DNA of 64,000 nucleotides from Oscillospiraceae bacterium. Lineage in GTDB: Bacteria > Bacillota > Clostridia > Oscillospirales > Oscillospiraceae. The position numbers and the translations under genes were made by a program. A model generated the notes under the pieces. That model was not told the origin of the DNA and did no database searches. It saw only the letters and a program-made list of their open reading frames with translations. The DNA lies in contig CACYXC010000003.1 of the NCBI GenBank assembly GCA_902778285.1, positions 1-64,000 of the forward strand, written 5' to 3'. Positions 50,026-60,355 of the stretch are shown piece after piece. The first letter of the stretch is position 1. Every line of letters begins with the position of its first letter.

Positions 50026-50188
50026 CAATCTGTCGACAAGGTGTCGACAGATTGAGAGGCAAAAAATGGGAACTTCTGAAAAAGTTCCCATTTTTGCACA
50101 GATTGTACTGCGAAAGGGGATTACCGTCCCCTCTCGCGCTCTCCCCATGCAGGTCCGACTCGTTCTGCAGGGGTTCGTCTACTGCCTT
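50026..50188 (+). mobile_element. Terminator-inserted TIR element, copy D (decayed)
   Basis: Begins with the palindrome CAATCTGTCGACA...TGTCGACAGATTG (50026-50054). It shares with copy C the AAAAATGGGAACTT hairpin and GCACAGATTGTAC, and with A and B the CCCCTCTCGCGCTCTCCCCATG block. The right end GTCTACTGCC is degenerate. It lies 9 bp from the alpha-galactosidase stop. Confidence 0.65.
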
Positions 50189-50197
50189 ATACGATTA

Positions 50198-52384
50198 TCA
50201 GCATTTCTCCAGCCGCCAGACGAAGCTGTCAAACTGCCGCAGTTCCTGCGGAAGCGGGAGACCCATGTCCATCAGGGCGTCTGCGCCGTAACAGCGGCCG
50301 CTCTCCCGGTCGCGGTAGACAGCGCCGGGGGTCAGGCCGCGCGGGCGGATATACAGCGGCGGCATATACCCGTGCAGAGCCTGCAGGACCGCCGTGATCA
50401 TCGCCCTCTCGCCGTCCTCGGAGACAAAGGCCCAGGCGCAGCAGTCCGCACTCATGGGATCGCTCAGTCGGTAATACAGCCCTTCCCGGATCAGATCGGC
50501 GTCCTCGCGGTAAACCCGGGTCTGTTCCCGGACCGCCCGGCGTTCCTCTCCGCTCAGCTTTGCGGGGTTCAGCTCGTAACCGAAGGTCCCCGCCGCGGCG
50601 ACCGCGCCGCGCGTCTCGATGGGCACGCTGCGGCCTGTCTGATGGTTCGGGCAGGCGGAGACGTGCGAGCCGACCGCGGAGACCGGATAGCCGAAGGAGC
50701 TGCCGTACTGGATCCGGAGACGGTCGATGGCGTCGGTGTTGTCGCTGCACCAGATCTGCGGACTGTAATAGAGCATGCCCGCGTCGAAGCGCCCGCCCCC
50801 TCCGCTGCAGCCCTCGATCAGAAGATCGGGGTAGCGGGTGTTGAGCCGCTCAAGGATCTCGTAGACGCCAAGCATATTATCGTAGAGGACCTTGCCCTGA
50901 TCCGTCGCGGCGTGCGAGTAGACGTCGGAGATCGAGCGGTTCGCGTCCCATTTGAGGTATCCGATCCGCCCCTGATCCAGAATCTGACAGATGCATTCAA
51001 AGATGTGCTCGCGGACTTCCGCGCGGGAGAAATCCAGCACCAGCTGGCTGCGCGAGCGCACGGGCGGCTTGCCGGGGATCGCAAGCGCCCAGTCGGGGTG
51101 GGCGCGATAGAGCTCGCTGTCCTCGCTGATCATCTCCGGCTCCATCCAGATCCCGAACTTCAGCCCGAGAGCGTTGACGCGCTCGGTAAGCTCTCCCAGC
51201 GTACAGCCGAGCTTCTCGACGTTCACGGTCCAGTCGCCCAGCGCCCGGCGGTCATCCGACCGATTGCCGAACCAGCCGTCGTCCATCACCAGCATCTCCA
51301 TGCCGAGCGCCGCGGCCTCCTGCGCCAGCTTGAGCAGCGATTCGCCGCTGAAATCGAAGTAGGACGCCTCCCAGCTGTTGAGCAGGATGGGGCGGCGGAT
51401 ATCGCGGTACTTCCCGCGGCAGATATGCCGCCGCAGGCAGCGGTGCAGCTGATGGCTCAGACGCTCGAGACCCGCGCCGCTGTAGCTGAGGATGACCTCT
51501 GGCCCGACGAGGCTCTCCCCGGGCAGCAGCGGATAGGAAAACTGCTCCTCGCCGAGGCCCATCTGCAGCCGCGTCAGACCGAACTGATCCCGCTCGCCCT
51601 CGGCGCGGAAGCAGCCGCTCCAGACGAACTGCATGGCCCAGCAGCGCCCGGCGGTCTCCGTCGTCTCTTGCTCCGCGAGGATGACGAAGGGGTTGTACTG
51701 ATGCGAGGAATAGCCTCTGCGGCTGCCGACCACGGCCGCGCCGTGGCCGAGCGCGCGCCGGTCGGGCATCCGCTCCATCGCATGGCGTCCGTGAAAGCTT
51801 ATCAGATCGTACTCTCCGCCGACAAAGTCCAGACACGCGCTCTGCAGCTTTTCCACGCAGAAGGGGGCGGAGCCGAGATTGCGGACGACGACGCTGCGCG
51901 TGATCACGTCCAGCTTCGGCAGAACACCGTAAAGCAGCTCCACGCGCAGGGACAGGCGCTCGTCCTCCAGAAGGATCTTCAGGCTCTCCGCCTCGTCCTC
52001 TCCGCTCTCGGAGTAGACGGCCGGGAGGCCGGGGAGAGAATACTTGCCGGGCATGATCTCATAGCCGCGATAGCGGAGCTCGCAGCCGCAGGCACCGTCG
52101 ATGCCGCGGACGACAAGGGAGGAGGAGCGAAAATCGCCGCTCCCCCAGTAGGGGAACTCCTGCGGCAGTATGTCGAGCGAATAGCGCCGATCCTCCTTCG
52201 CGGCGGCGGGATTGCCGGAAAAGCCGCGGTCGGCGTAGCACAGCAGATAGTCCATGCGCCCTTCGGTCCTCGCGCCGTAATACAGGTGGAGGAGCTGATC
52301 GAGGGGATCTGCCTGCAGCTGATAGGTGGAATGGAGGGTGTGAAGGGTAAAGATTCGTTTTTCGGCGTCAAAACGGATGGACAT
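50198..52384 (-). CDS. GH36 alpha-galactosidase
   Basis: The 728-residue enzyme follows GH36: an N-terminal beta-sandwich to about residue 300, then the barrel with LLNSWEASYFDF and VMDDGWFG. The nucleophile Asp is in YLKWDANRS (about residue 480), and LIEGCSGGGGRFDAGMLYYSPQIWCSDNTDAIDR contains the acid/base Asp (about 545). A small beta-domain closes the protein. There is no signal peptide, so it acts on imported alpha-galactosides such as raffinose or melibiose. No transporter is adjacent. Confidence 0.94.
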   Translation of the reverse strand: MSIRFDAEKRIFTLHTLHSTYQLQADPLDQLLHLYYGARTEGRMDYLLCYADRGFSGNPAAAKEDRRYSLDILPQEFPYWGSGDFRSSSLVVRGIDGACGCELRYRGYEIMPGKYSLPGLPAVYSESGEDEAESLKILLEDERLSLRVELLYGVLPKLDVITRSVVVRNLGSAPFCVEKLQSACLDFVGGEYDLISFHGRHAMERMPDRRALGHGAAVVGSRRGYSSHQYNPFVILAEQETTETAGRCWAMQFVWSGCFRAEGERDQFGLTRLQMGLGEEQFSYPLLPGESLVGPEVILSYSGAGLERLSHQLHRCLRRHICRGKYRDIRRPILLNSWEASYFDFSGESLLKLAQEAAALGMEMLVMDDGWFGNRSDDRRALGDWTVNVEKLGCTLGELTERVNALGLKFGIWMEPEMISEDSELYRAHPDWALAIPGKPPVRSRSQLVLDFSRAEVREHIFECICQILDQGRIGYLKWDANRSISDVYSHAATDQGKVLYDNMLGVYEILERLNTRYPDLLIEGCSGGGGRFDAGMLYYSPQIWCSDNTDAIDRLRIQYGSSFGYPVSAVGSHVSACPNHQTGRSVPIETRGAVAAAGTFGYELNPAKLSGEERRAVREQTRVYREDADLIREGLYYRLSDPMSADCCAWAFVSEDGERAMITAVLQALHGYMPPLYIRPRGLTPGAVYRDRESGRCYGADALMDMGLPLPQELRQFDSFVWRLEKC

Positions 52385-52436
52385 GGTCCACCTCCTGAAT
52401 CAATTTGGGAGACATCCGGTTTTTGCGATCAGGGAA

Positions 52437-52463
52437 ACGGCCCGCTGCCTGGCAGCGGGCCGT
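52437..52463 (-). terminator. Terminator of the potABCD operon
   Basis: 13-bp stem ACGGCCCGCTGCC/GGCAGCGGGCCGT with a one-base apex, 29 bp after the potD stop; TTTCCC follows on the minus strand. Confidence 0.65.
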
Positions 52464-52491
52464 CAAAGCATTCAGCCGCGAGGCGCTTCGA

Positions 52492-53601
52492 TCACGCGAT
52501 CTTCAGTTCTTCCCAGAGCGTGTTGAGATAGTCGAGCGTCGCGCTGTCCAGATTGCGGTAGGCAAACTCGTTGTAGAGCTCGCTGAAGTTCTCGATGCCC
52601 GGGTAGAGGATCTGCATGGTCTCCTCGCCGAGCTCCTCGGCGTAGTCCTCGCTGTCATAGACGAGCGAATTGGGGGAGGCATAGTAAATAAACTCTGCGT
52701 TGGCGATGGCCGGCTCCTCGGAGAGCATGTAGTTGATGAAGATCTCGGCCAGCTCCTTGTGCTGCGCGGAGCTGGGGATGCACATGGCGTCCACGAAGTA
52801 GTTGGTGCGCTCGGGATAGTAGAACTGCAGATCCACGCTGTCGGCCTGCGCGTCGATCATGGTGAAGTAGTCGCCCGCGTAGTAGGCGCCGACGGCAGCC
52901 TCGCCGGATTCCATCATGTTGTAGATCTCATCCATGACATAGCTCTTGACCAGCGGCGCCTGGGTCTTCAGCTCGGCCAGGGCGGCGTCCCAGTCGGCCC
53001 GGTCGGTGGAGTTGACGTCCAGCCCCAGCTTGTACTGCGCGGTGGCGAAGGCGTCGCGGGAGTTGTTGAACTGGACGATGTTGCCGGCGTACTTGCTGTT
53101 CCACATCAGATCCCAGTCCTGCGCGTCAGCCTCGTCGACGACGTTGGCATTGTAGATGATGCCCACGACGCCGTAGGTGTAGGGTACGGAGTAGAGGTTG
53201 TCCGGGTCGTAGTACAGGCCGCGGAAGCTCTCGTCGATGTACTCATAGTTGGGGATGTTGCCGAAATCCAGCGGCTGCAGCATACCTTCGGCGGCCATGC
53301 GCGCGATCATATAGTCGGAGGGTACGACCACGTCGTAGCTGACGGCGCCGGTGGAGAGCTTGTTGTACATGTCCTCGTTGCTGGCGTAGGTGTCGTAATT
53401 GACCTTGAGCTTCTGGCCGTAGGTCGCCTCGTACCATTTCTCAAACTCGCGGATCGTATCGAAGGAGTCCTCGGAGCCGTCGGAGATGTACTCGCCCCAG
53501 TTGTAGACGTTCAGGGTGAGCGTGTCCTTTTTGCCGCAGCCGGTGAGGAGGACGGCGCAGACAAGCGCGCAGACGACAAGAAGAGATACGAGCTTTTTCA
53601 T
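52492..53601 (-). CDS. potD: Spermidine/putrescine-binding lipoprotein PotD
   Basis: The 369-residue protein has a lipoprotein signal with lipobox LLTGCGKK (Cys at about residue 22). The solute-binding fold follows: LNVYNWGEYISDGSEDSF, DVVVPSDYMIARMAAEGML, VPYTYGVVGIIYN. The polyamine-site Trp of NWGEYI is present. It captures polyamines outside the membrane for PotABC. Its start overlaps the potC stop by 4 bp. Confidence 0.95.
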   Translation of the reverse strand: MKKLVSLLVVCALVCAVLLTGCGKKDTLTLNVYNWGEYISDGSEDSFDTIREFEKWYEATYGQKLKVNYDTYASNEDMYNKLSTGAVSYDVVVPSDYMIARMAAEGMLQPLDFGNIPNYEYIDESFRGLYYDPDNLYSVPYTYGVVGIIYNANVVDEADAQDWDLMWNSKYAGNIVQFNNSRDAFATAQYKLGLDVNSTDRADWDAALAELKTQAPLVKSYVMDEIYNMMESGEAAVGAYYAGDYFTMIDAQADSVDLQFYYPERTNYFVDAMCIPSSAQHKELAEIFINYMLSEEPAIANAEFIYYASPNSLVYDSEDYAEELGEETMQILYPGIENFSELYNEFAYRNLDSATLDYLNTLWEELKIA

Positions 53602-54443
53602 GTGTTTTTCTCCTTTTTTGCTTTTCTTTTTTCCCGTGCCTTCCGCACGGTCTCGGCGCTCTCGCTGTCGGTGAGGTTGGACAGGAGCAGCAGGGCCAGG
53701 ATCACGAAGAAGATGATGGTCGCCAGGGCGTACATCTTGGGCGTGACCGTCTTTTTCGTCATGTTGTAGATGCGGATCGGCAGGGTCTGGAAGCCGTTGC
53801 CGGCCGTGAAATACGAGATCACGAAGTCGTCGAGCGACAGGGTGAAGGCCATGATGAGGCCGGTCACGATGCCGGGCAGGATCTCGGGGACCTCGACCTT
53901 GAAGAAGGCGCGCAGCGGCGTGCAGCCCAGATCCATCGCGGCCTCCGGCAGGGACTTGTCCATCTGCTGTAGCTTCGGCAGCACCTGCAGGATCACATAG
54001 GGCAGGCAGAAGGTCACGTGCGCGATCAGCATGGTCCAGAAGCTCAGGCTGGTGGCGGCGCCGAAGAGGCGGCCGACAAAGACGAACATGAGCATCAGGG
54101 AGATACCGGTGATGATGTCGGGGTTGATCATCGGGATATTGGTCACGGTGTCCATCAGCGTGCGCAGGTACTTGCTGCGCAGCTTGTGGATGCCCACAGC
54201 GGCGGCCGTGCCCATGGCGGTGGAGATCAGCGACGCGCTCACGGCGAGAACGAGCGTGTTTCGCACGGCGCCGAGCGTGTCGGAGTCACGGAAGAGCTCG
54301 CGGTACCAGTAAAGCGAGAAGCCGGAGAAGACCGAGAGGCTCTTGGCCTCGTTGAAGGAGAAGACCAGCAGGATCGCGATCGGCGCGAAGAGGAAGATCA
54401 TCACCAGCGCCGTGTAGAAGCGGGCGAGAGGTTTCATTTTCAT
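53598..54443 (-). CDS. potC: Polyamine ABC transporter permease PotC
   Basis: The 281-residue permease has six predicted helices starting FYTALVMIFLFAPIAILLVFSF. The cytoplasmic EAA loop is EAAMDLGCTPLRAFFKVEVPEILPGI (about residues 168-193), which contacts PotA. It lies 14 bp after potB and overlaps potD by 4 bp. Confidence 0.95.
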   Translation of the reverse strand: MKMKPLARFYTALVMIFLFAPIAILLVFSFNEAKSLSVFSGFSLYWYRELFRDSDTLGAVRNTLVLAVSASLISTAMGTAAAVGIHKLRSKYLRTLMDTVTNIPMINPDIITGISLMLMFVFVGRLFGAATSLSFWTMLIAHVTFCLPYVILQVLPKLQQMDKSLPEAAMDLGCTPLRAFFKVEVPEILPGIVTGLIMAFTLSLDDFVISYFTAGNGFQTLPIRIYNMTKKTVTPKMYALATIIFFVILALLLLSNLTDSESAETVRKAREKRKAKKEKNT

Positions 54444-54457
54444 CCCGGCGCCCCCTC

Positions 54458-55338
54458 TCAGACCGCGGCGCGCCTGTTGGCGGCACGCTGGAAGACGGCC
54501 ATGCAGGCAAGCAGGATGACCATCAGGATAAAGGCGATGGCGGCGGCAAAGTGCAGGTTGTTGGCCACATACTGGCCCTCGATCGCGTCGCCGATCAGAT
54601 AGAACTTGCCGTTGCCGAGCTTCTGGGAGATATAGAAGGTGGAGATCGAGGGCACCAGCACCATCGTGATGCCGGAGAACACGCCCGGCAGACTCAGCGG
54701 CCAGATGACCCGGCGCAGCACGCCGAAGGGGTTGCAGCCGAGATCGCGCGCGGCCTCGATGAGCTTCTCGTCCATCTTGGCCATGACCGAGTAGATCGGC
54801 AGGATCATGTAGGGGAAGTAGTCATACACCATGCCGATCACGACGGCGGACTCCGTGCCGATGATGTGGACGGGCCTGAGCCCGATCAGCCCGAGCATGC
54901 TGTTGAAGATGCCGGTGTCCTGCAGGATAGTCATCCAGGCGTAGGTGCGGATCAGGAAGTTCATCCACATGGGGATCATGATGAGGGTGATGAGGATGCT
55001 CTGCACCCGGGAGGAGGCCTTGGAGATGATGTAGGCCGCGGGGTAGCCCATCAGCAGGCAGATGAAGGTGGAGATCACCGCCAGCTTCAGCGAGCGCATG
55101 AAGATCAGCAGATAGGTGCGCACCTCACGGGCGGCGCCGTTTTCATCGGCGATGGAGGAGGTGGCGGTGAAGAAGCGGGTGATGTTGGAAAAGGTGAACT
55201 GAAAGCTGTTGTCGGTAAAGGCGTAGTAGGCCACGAACAGTAGCGGCACCACGATGAAGAGCGCGGCCCAGACCGAATACGGCGCAAGGCACATGCGCTG
55301 GATTATCAGGGCGCGCTTGGAGACGGCGTTTTTGTTCT

Positions 55339-55342
<4 letters not shown>
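54458..55342 (-). CDS. potB: Polyamine ABC transporter permease PotB
   Basis: The 294-residue permease has about six helices, with the EAA loop [26 protein letters not shown] (about residues 195-220). It starts with GTG overlapping the potA stop by 4 bp (GTGA), so it is coupled to the ATPase. It pairs with PotC to form the membrane pore. Confidence 0.94.
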
Positions 55343-56499
<1,157 letters not shown>

Positions 56500-56521
56500 G
56501 CTCTATTTCTCCCAAAAATCG

Positions 56522-56841
56522 AAAAAGCGACATGTGCACTCGCACACGTCGCTTGTATGGACGGACGGGGCACCCGCCTCAGGCGGCTGCCGTTGTCACA
56601 ATGGGATCAGAGTCTATATAGCAAAGATTACTTTTACTACTCTTATTGACCATTTTACAAGTTTGTGTGCCGGATAATAGTAACCAACTTTGCAAAACTT
56701 GCGCTCTTAACGCAATCAATAAGGCAACAGAAGTTGCCGCCGCGTTCCGCGGAGAATCGGCATTCGACCCGGCTGTCCGTATGGCCTTGGCCCCGAAGGG
56801 CGGTCGACATCCTGCTTCAGATAGACGCTATCCGATTGAGA
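56522..56841 (-). ncRNA. Structured leader or stand-alone RNA upstream of potA
   Basis: From the promoter at 56848-56876, about 290 nt are transcribed before a terminator-type hairpin and potA. Predicted elements in order: GATAG/CTATC; a TCGACC/GGTCGA stem enclosing GCCC-TTCG-GGGC; CCGCG/CGCGG; GGCAAC/GTTGCC; TTGCG/CGCAA; and GGCA-CCGCC/GGCGG-TGCC. No ORF with a ribosome-binding site is seen. The 5' part (56650-56841, ~190 nt) could be a separate RNA. It recalls the raiA-motif class to me, but I cannot verify this. A polyamine-sensing attenuator is the alternative. Confidence 0.5.
56525..56554 (-). terminator. Intrinsic terminator or attenuator just upstream of potA
   Basis: Stem AAGCGAC...GTCGCTT with a second TGTGC/GCACA segment and one mismatch, followed on the minus strand by TTTTTCGATTTTT. 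The potA start is only 22 bp further, with no room for a new promoter. Confidence 0.7.
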
Positions 56842-56847
56842 CGACTC

Positions 56848-56876
56848 ATTCTAACAAGTTTCCCCGGTCGTGTCAA
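56848..56876 (-). promoter_or_regulatory. Promoter of the potA leader RNA
   Basis: Consensus TTGACA (56871-56876) and TAGAAT (56848-56853) on the minus strand with a 17-bp spacer. Confidence 0.8.
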
Positions 56877-56941
56877 TAGATGGAGAATACAATAATACAT
56901 TTTTATTCAATCCGATTCGGCGTTATTCATGGGCATTATGC

Positions 56942-57679
56942 TCAAAAACGGAGCTCCCAGAGCGTCAGCCCCAGCGCGGGCGCCGTCGGCCCCGCCTGTG
57001 CGCGCTCGCGCGAGGCGAGGATCGCGGCCATCGCTTCCGGCGCGCGTCTGCCGAGCCCGACCTCCAGCAGCGTGCCGGTCAGGATGCGCACCATGTTGTA
57101 GAGAAAACCGTCGCCCGTGAAGAAGATGCGCAGCTCGCCGTCAGTCTCGGAGAACGTGATGCTCTCCAGGCGGCGGACGTTTGATTTTTTGCTGTTTTTG
57201 AGCGAGCAGAAGGCGGAGAAATCGTGCTCTCCGCAGAGCGCAGCCGCGGCTTTTCGCATCGCGTCGAGATCCAGTTGTCCGGGATAGGGGAGCACGAAGC
57301 GCCGGGTGAACACGTCCGGCGTCTCCGCCGTGCGCACGCGGTAGCAGTAGGTCTTGCCGACACAGCTCAAACGCGCGTGAAAGCGCGGTGCGGCCTCCTC
57401 GAGGGCGAGGGCGCCGATATCCTCCGGCAGCACCTGCCGCAGCTGCCGGAGTGTCTCGCGGCAGTCGATGGCCTTTACCGTGCGGAAGGAGCAGACCTGC
57501 CTTCTGGCGTGCACGCCCGCGTCGGTCCGGCCTGAGCCGGCGACTTCCAGCGGCTCGTTGAGCAGACGGCTCAGCGCCGTCTCCAGCTTCTCCTGTATGG
57601 TGCTGCCGGTGTTGCCCTGCTTCTGCCAGCCGCGATAGCGCGTCCCGTCATAGCTGAGCGTCAGACTGTAATTCGGCAT
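56942..57679 (-). CDS. truA: tRNA pseudouridine synthase A
   Basis: The 245-residue enzyme converts U38-U40 of tRNAs. The catalytic Asp is in GSGRTDAGVHARRQ (about residue 52). RFHARLSCVGKTYCYRV and FTGDGFLYNMVRILTGTLLEVG are also diagnostic. It is a monocistronic gene divergent from the LRR-protein operon; the two promoters share a -35. Confidence 0.95.
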   Translation of the reverse strand: MPNYSLTLSYDGTRYRGWQKQGNTGSTIQEKLETALSRLLNEPLEVAGSGRTDAGVHARRQVCSFRTVKAIDCRETLRQLRQVLPEDIGALALEEAAPRFHARLSCVGKTYCYRVRTAETPDVFTRRFVLPYPGQLDLDAMRKAAAALCGEHDFSAFCSLKNSKKSNVRRLESITFSETDGELRIFFTGDGFLYNMVRILTGTLLEVGLGRRAPEAMAAILASRERAQAGPTAPALGLTLWELRF

Positions 57680-57708
57680 GATCCTGCCCCCTCGCCTTTA
57701 TCCGCTCT

Positions 57709-57738
57709 ATTATAGCACAGGGTCGAAAACGCTTGCAA
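57709..57738 (-). promoter_or_regulatory. Promoter of truA
   Basis: Minus-strand TTGCAA (57733-57738) and TATAAT (57709-57714), 18-bp spacer. The palindromic -35 is shared with the divergent promoter. Confidence 0.65.
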
Positions 57739-57761
57739 TGCGCCTGCGGGAAGAATATAAT
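57733..57761 (+). promoter_or_regulatory. Promoter of the LRR-protein operon
   Basis: TTGCAA (57733-57738) and TATAAT (57756-57761), 17-bp spacer, using the same six bases as the truA -35. Confidence 0.7.
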
Positions 57762-57796
57762 AAATTATATCCGCAAGCAATTTTGAGGGGTCTTCG

Positions 57797-59326
57797 ATGA
57801 AGCAAGGAAAGGGGATACGTGTACTGCTGGCCGTCCTGCTGACGGCGGCGCTGGCGGTCGGCGGCGTGGCTCTCCGGCACGTAGCGCAGCAGCGCCGCGC
57901 GGCGGAAGAGCGGCAGCGCGCGCTCGACGCGGTGGAGGACTTCGCCGGTGTGCTGACTGCCGACGAGCTGGGAACGCTGGAGCAGTACCGCAACTTGAAA
58001 AGCGTCGATCTGCGCGGGAGCGTATGTTACGAGGCGCTCGCGCGATACAGCGAGGCACACCCCGCGCAGGACGTGCGCTATACGGTACCGTTGGGCGGTC
58101 TGGCTGTCGGCAGCGGCGTGACCGCGCTGACGCTGGAGCCGGGCAGCTTTTCTCTCGACGGGCTGACGGAAAGCCTGCGCTGCCTGCCCTCGCTCACGCA
58201 GATCACGCTCTCGCGCACGACGCTGACGGCGGAGGAGATCGCCCAGCTGCGCGAGAGCTTCCCGGAGCGTACGATCCGCTACACGGTGGCGCTGCTCGGC
58301 CGCGAGCTCGGCGAGCACACGCGGACGCTGGACCTGAGCGCCATGCCGGGCGAAGCGCTGGATGAGGCGATCGCGGCCCTGCGCCTGCTGCCCGTGCTCG
58401 AGCGTGTGGAGCTGACCGATCCCGAGGGCGGCAATACCCTCGGCCGGGAAGAGGTCAAAACCCTGCAGGACGCCTTCCCGGAGCTCTGCTTTGCCTACCG
58501 CTTCGAGCTCTTCGGTCAGACCGTCTCCACGGAGGACGAGCGCATCGAATACATTCGCGTGCCCATCGGCAACGAGGGCGTGGACGAGCTGCGCCGCGCC
58601 CTGCCGCTGCTCAAGAGCTGCCGCTATTTCCTGCTGGACAACTGCGGGATCGACAACGAGCTGCTCGCTCAGCTGCGCGATGAGTTCCCCGAGACCAAGA
58701 TCGTCTGGCGGCTTTACATCGAATACATCGGCTTTCTGACCGATATCAAGGTCCTGCATCTGACCTGGATGTGGGATAACCGGAACATCCAGATCCTGCG
58801 CTACTGCAACGAGCTGGAGTACTTTGACATCGGGCACAACACGATCTCCGACATCAGCTTCATGGCCTATCTGCCGAACCTGAAATACGCGATCCTGTCC
58901 TACAATTACGTGCGCGACGTAAGCCCCCTGGCCAACTGCAAAAAGCTCGAAATGCTGGAGCTCTACTTCTGCCACCTGCTGGAGGACATCTCGCCGCTGG
59001 CCGAATGCGAGAGCCTGAAGCTGCTCAACGTCAGCGCCACGAAAGTGCATGACATCAGCCCGGTCTTCGGGCTGAAGAATCTGGAGCGCTTTTACTGCAT
59101 CATGAACTACGGCATCCCGGAAGAGCAGCAGAAGCAGATCTATGAGGAGCTGCCCGACTGCTGGATCACCTTCAACCAGGAGATCGACAAGGCCGTGGGC
59201 TGGAGCTTCGACGCCGCGGGCGGCGTGCGCGCCCAGTGGTATCTCGATATGTACAAGATCTTCCGCTACCGGGCGGAGCCGTATTTCTTCGGCGACTATC
59301 CGGAGGAATTCCAGAAGGGGGAGTGA
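57797..59326 (+). CDS. Membrane-anchored leucine-rich-repeat protein
   Basis: The 509-residue protein begins with one hydrophobic signal/anchor (about residues 8-26). Most of the rest is leucine-rich repeats: irregular in the first half (SVDLRG, ALTLEPGSFSLDGL, RVELTDPEGG) and regular from about residue 330. The regular part reads LEYFDIGHNTISDISFMAYLPNL, KYAILSYNYVRDVSPLANC, LELYFCHLLEDISPLAEC. The latter are the SDS22/internalin-like type. The final ~60 residues lack repeats. It is probably an extracytoplasmic protein-binding module. It is co-transcribed with a phosphodiester glycosidase gene 6 bp downstream. Confidence 0.78.
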   Translation: MKQGKGIRVLLAVLLTAALAVGGVALRHVAQQRRAAEERQRALDAVEDFAGVLTADELGTLEQYRNLKSVDLRGSVCYEALARYSEAHPAQDVRYTVPLGGLAVGSGVTALTLEPGSFSLDGLTESLRCLPSLTQITLSRTTLTAEEIAQLRESFPERTIRYTVALLGRELGEHTRTLDLSAMPGEALDEAIAALRLLPVLERVELTDPEGGNTLGREEVKTLQDAFPELCFAYRFELFGQTVSTEDERIEYIRVPIGNEGVDELRRALPLLKSCRYFLLDNCGIDNELLAQLRDEFPETKIVWRLYIEYIGFLTDIKVLHLTWMWDNRNIQILRYCNELEYFDIGHNTISDISFMAYLPNLKYAILSYNYVRDVSPLANCKKLEMLELYFCHLLEDISPLAECESLKLLNVSATKVHDISPVFGLKNLERFYCIMNYGIPEEQQKQIYEELPDCWITFNQEIDKAVGWSFDAAGGVRAQWYLDMYKIFRYRAEPYFFGDYPEEFQKGE

Positions 59327-59332
59327 GCAGAC

Positions 59333-60355
59333 ATGGAGGAAAACAACAGGCGCATGCCCCTCTGGCTGCTCGTGCTGCTGCAGCTGGCGCTGGCCGGGGC
59401 GGTGCTGTGCGTGTTCGCGCTCTTTCATCATGTGATCCCTTATCGGCAGCTGCGCCGGGGCGGCATGCCCGAGCCCATCGCCGCCGTGGCGCGCGCGGAG
59501 ACCCCGCCACCCACGGAGGAGCCGATCCCGGCGGAGCTCGCCGCGGAGCCGGAGGCGACGCCGGAGCCCGTCCCGCAGACCTGGGCGGAGCGCTTTGCCG
59601 CGCATTTTTCCGACGAGACCGTCTGGGAGGACATGAGCTACCGCAGCCCGACCATGGCGGTGACGGTGACGAAATACGAGTACAATGAGCTGATGCCCAA
59701 GGGCGTCTACTTTGTGGCGGATATCTATCTGAGCGACGTGGAGCAGCTGCAGGCCGCCTTTCCGCTCAACGGCTTCACCTTCGCGCAGCCTGCGGCCATC
59801 GCGCGGGATGCGGACGCGGTCGTCGCCGTCAACGGGGACTGCTTCGTGGACCAGCGCGGCGGCTTCGTCGTGCGAAACGGCGAGATCTACAGCCAGAACC
59901 CCACAACGGCCGACATCTGCGTTCTGTATAGTGACGGCCGCATGGAGATCTGCGAGCCGGGCGAGTATGAGCCGGAGCAGATCGTCAAGGGCGAGCCCTG
60001 GCAGATCTGGCACTTCGGGCCGAGCCTTCTCAACGACGACGGCAGCGCCCGCGAGAGCTTCAACATCAGCGACGCGCTGCTGATCGCCCACCCGCGCACC
60101 GCGCTGGGCTATTACGAGCCCGGACACTACTGCTTCGTAGTGGTGGACGGGCGGCAGGGCGGCTACTCGCTGGGCGCGGAGATGAAGGAGCTTGCCGCGA
60201 TCATGAGCGATCTCGGCTGCAGCGCCGCGTATAATCTGGACGGCGGCGCCTCCTCCGTGATGATCTTCCACGGCGAACTCGTCAACCATCCCGTGGGCGA
60301 ACGCTATCTCAACGACCTCGTCATCGCCGTCGACGGAAAGGAGGGCGCGGAGTGA
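59333..60355 (+). CDS. Phosphodiester glycosidase (NAGPA-type) domain protein, membrane-anchored
   Basis: The 340-residue protein has an N-terminal transmembrane helix (about residues 9-28) and a Pro/Glu-rich linker (TPPPTEEPIPAELAAEPEATPEP). A phosphodiester glycosidase domain follows: AVVAVNGDCFVDQRGGFVVRNGEIY, HYCFVVVDGRQGGYSLGAEMKELAAIM and the signature YNLDGGASSVM. Bacterial members are related to GlcNAc-1-phosphodiester alpha-N-acetylglucosaminidase and may trim sugar-phosphate decorations of the envelope. The substrate here is unknown. It overlaps the following small gene by 4 bp. Confidence 0.85.
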   Translation: MEENNRRMPLWLLVLLQLALAGAVLCVFALFHHVIPYRQLRRGGMPEPIAAVARAETPPPTEEPIPAELAAEPEATPEPVPQTWAERFAAHFSDETVWEDMSYRSPTMAVTVTKYEYNELMPKGVYFVADIYLSDVEQLQAAFPLNGFTFAQPAAIARDADAVVAVNGDCFVDQRGGFVVRNGEIYSQNPTTADICVLYSDGRMEICEPGEYEPEQIVKGEPWQIWHFGPSLLNDDGSARESFNISDALLIAHPRTALGYYEPGHYCFVVVDGRQGGYSLGAEMKELAAIMSDLGCSAAYNLDGGASSVMIFHGELVNHPVGERYLNDLVIAVDGKEGAE

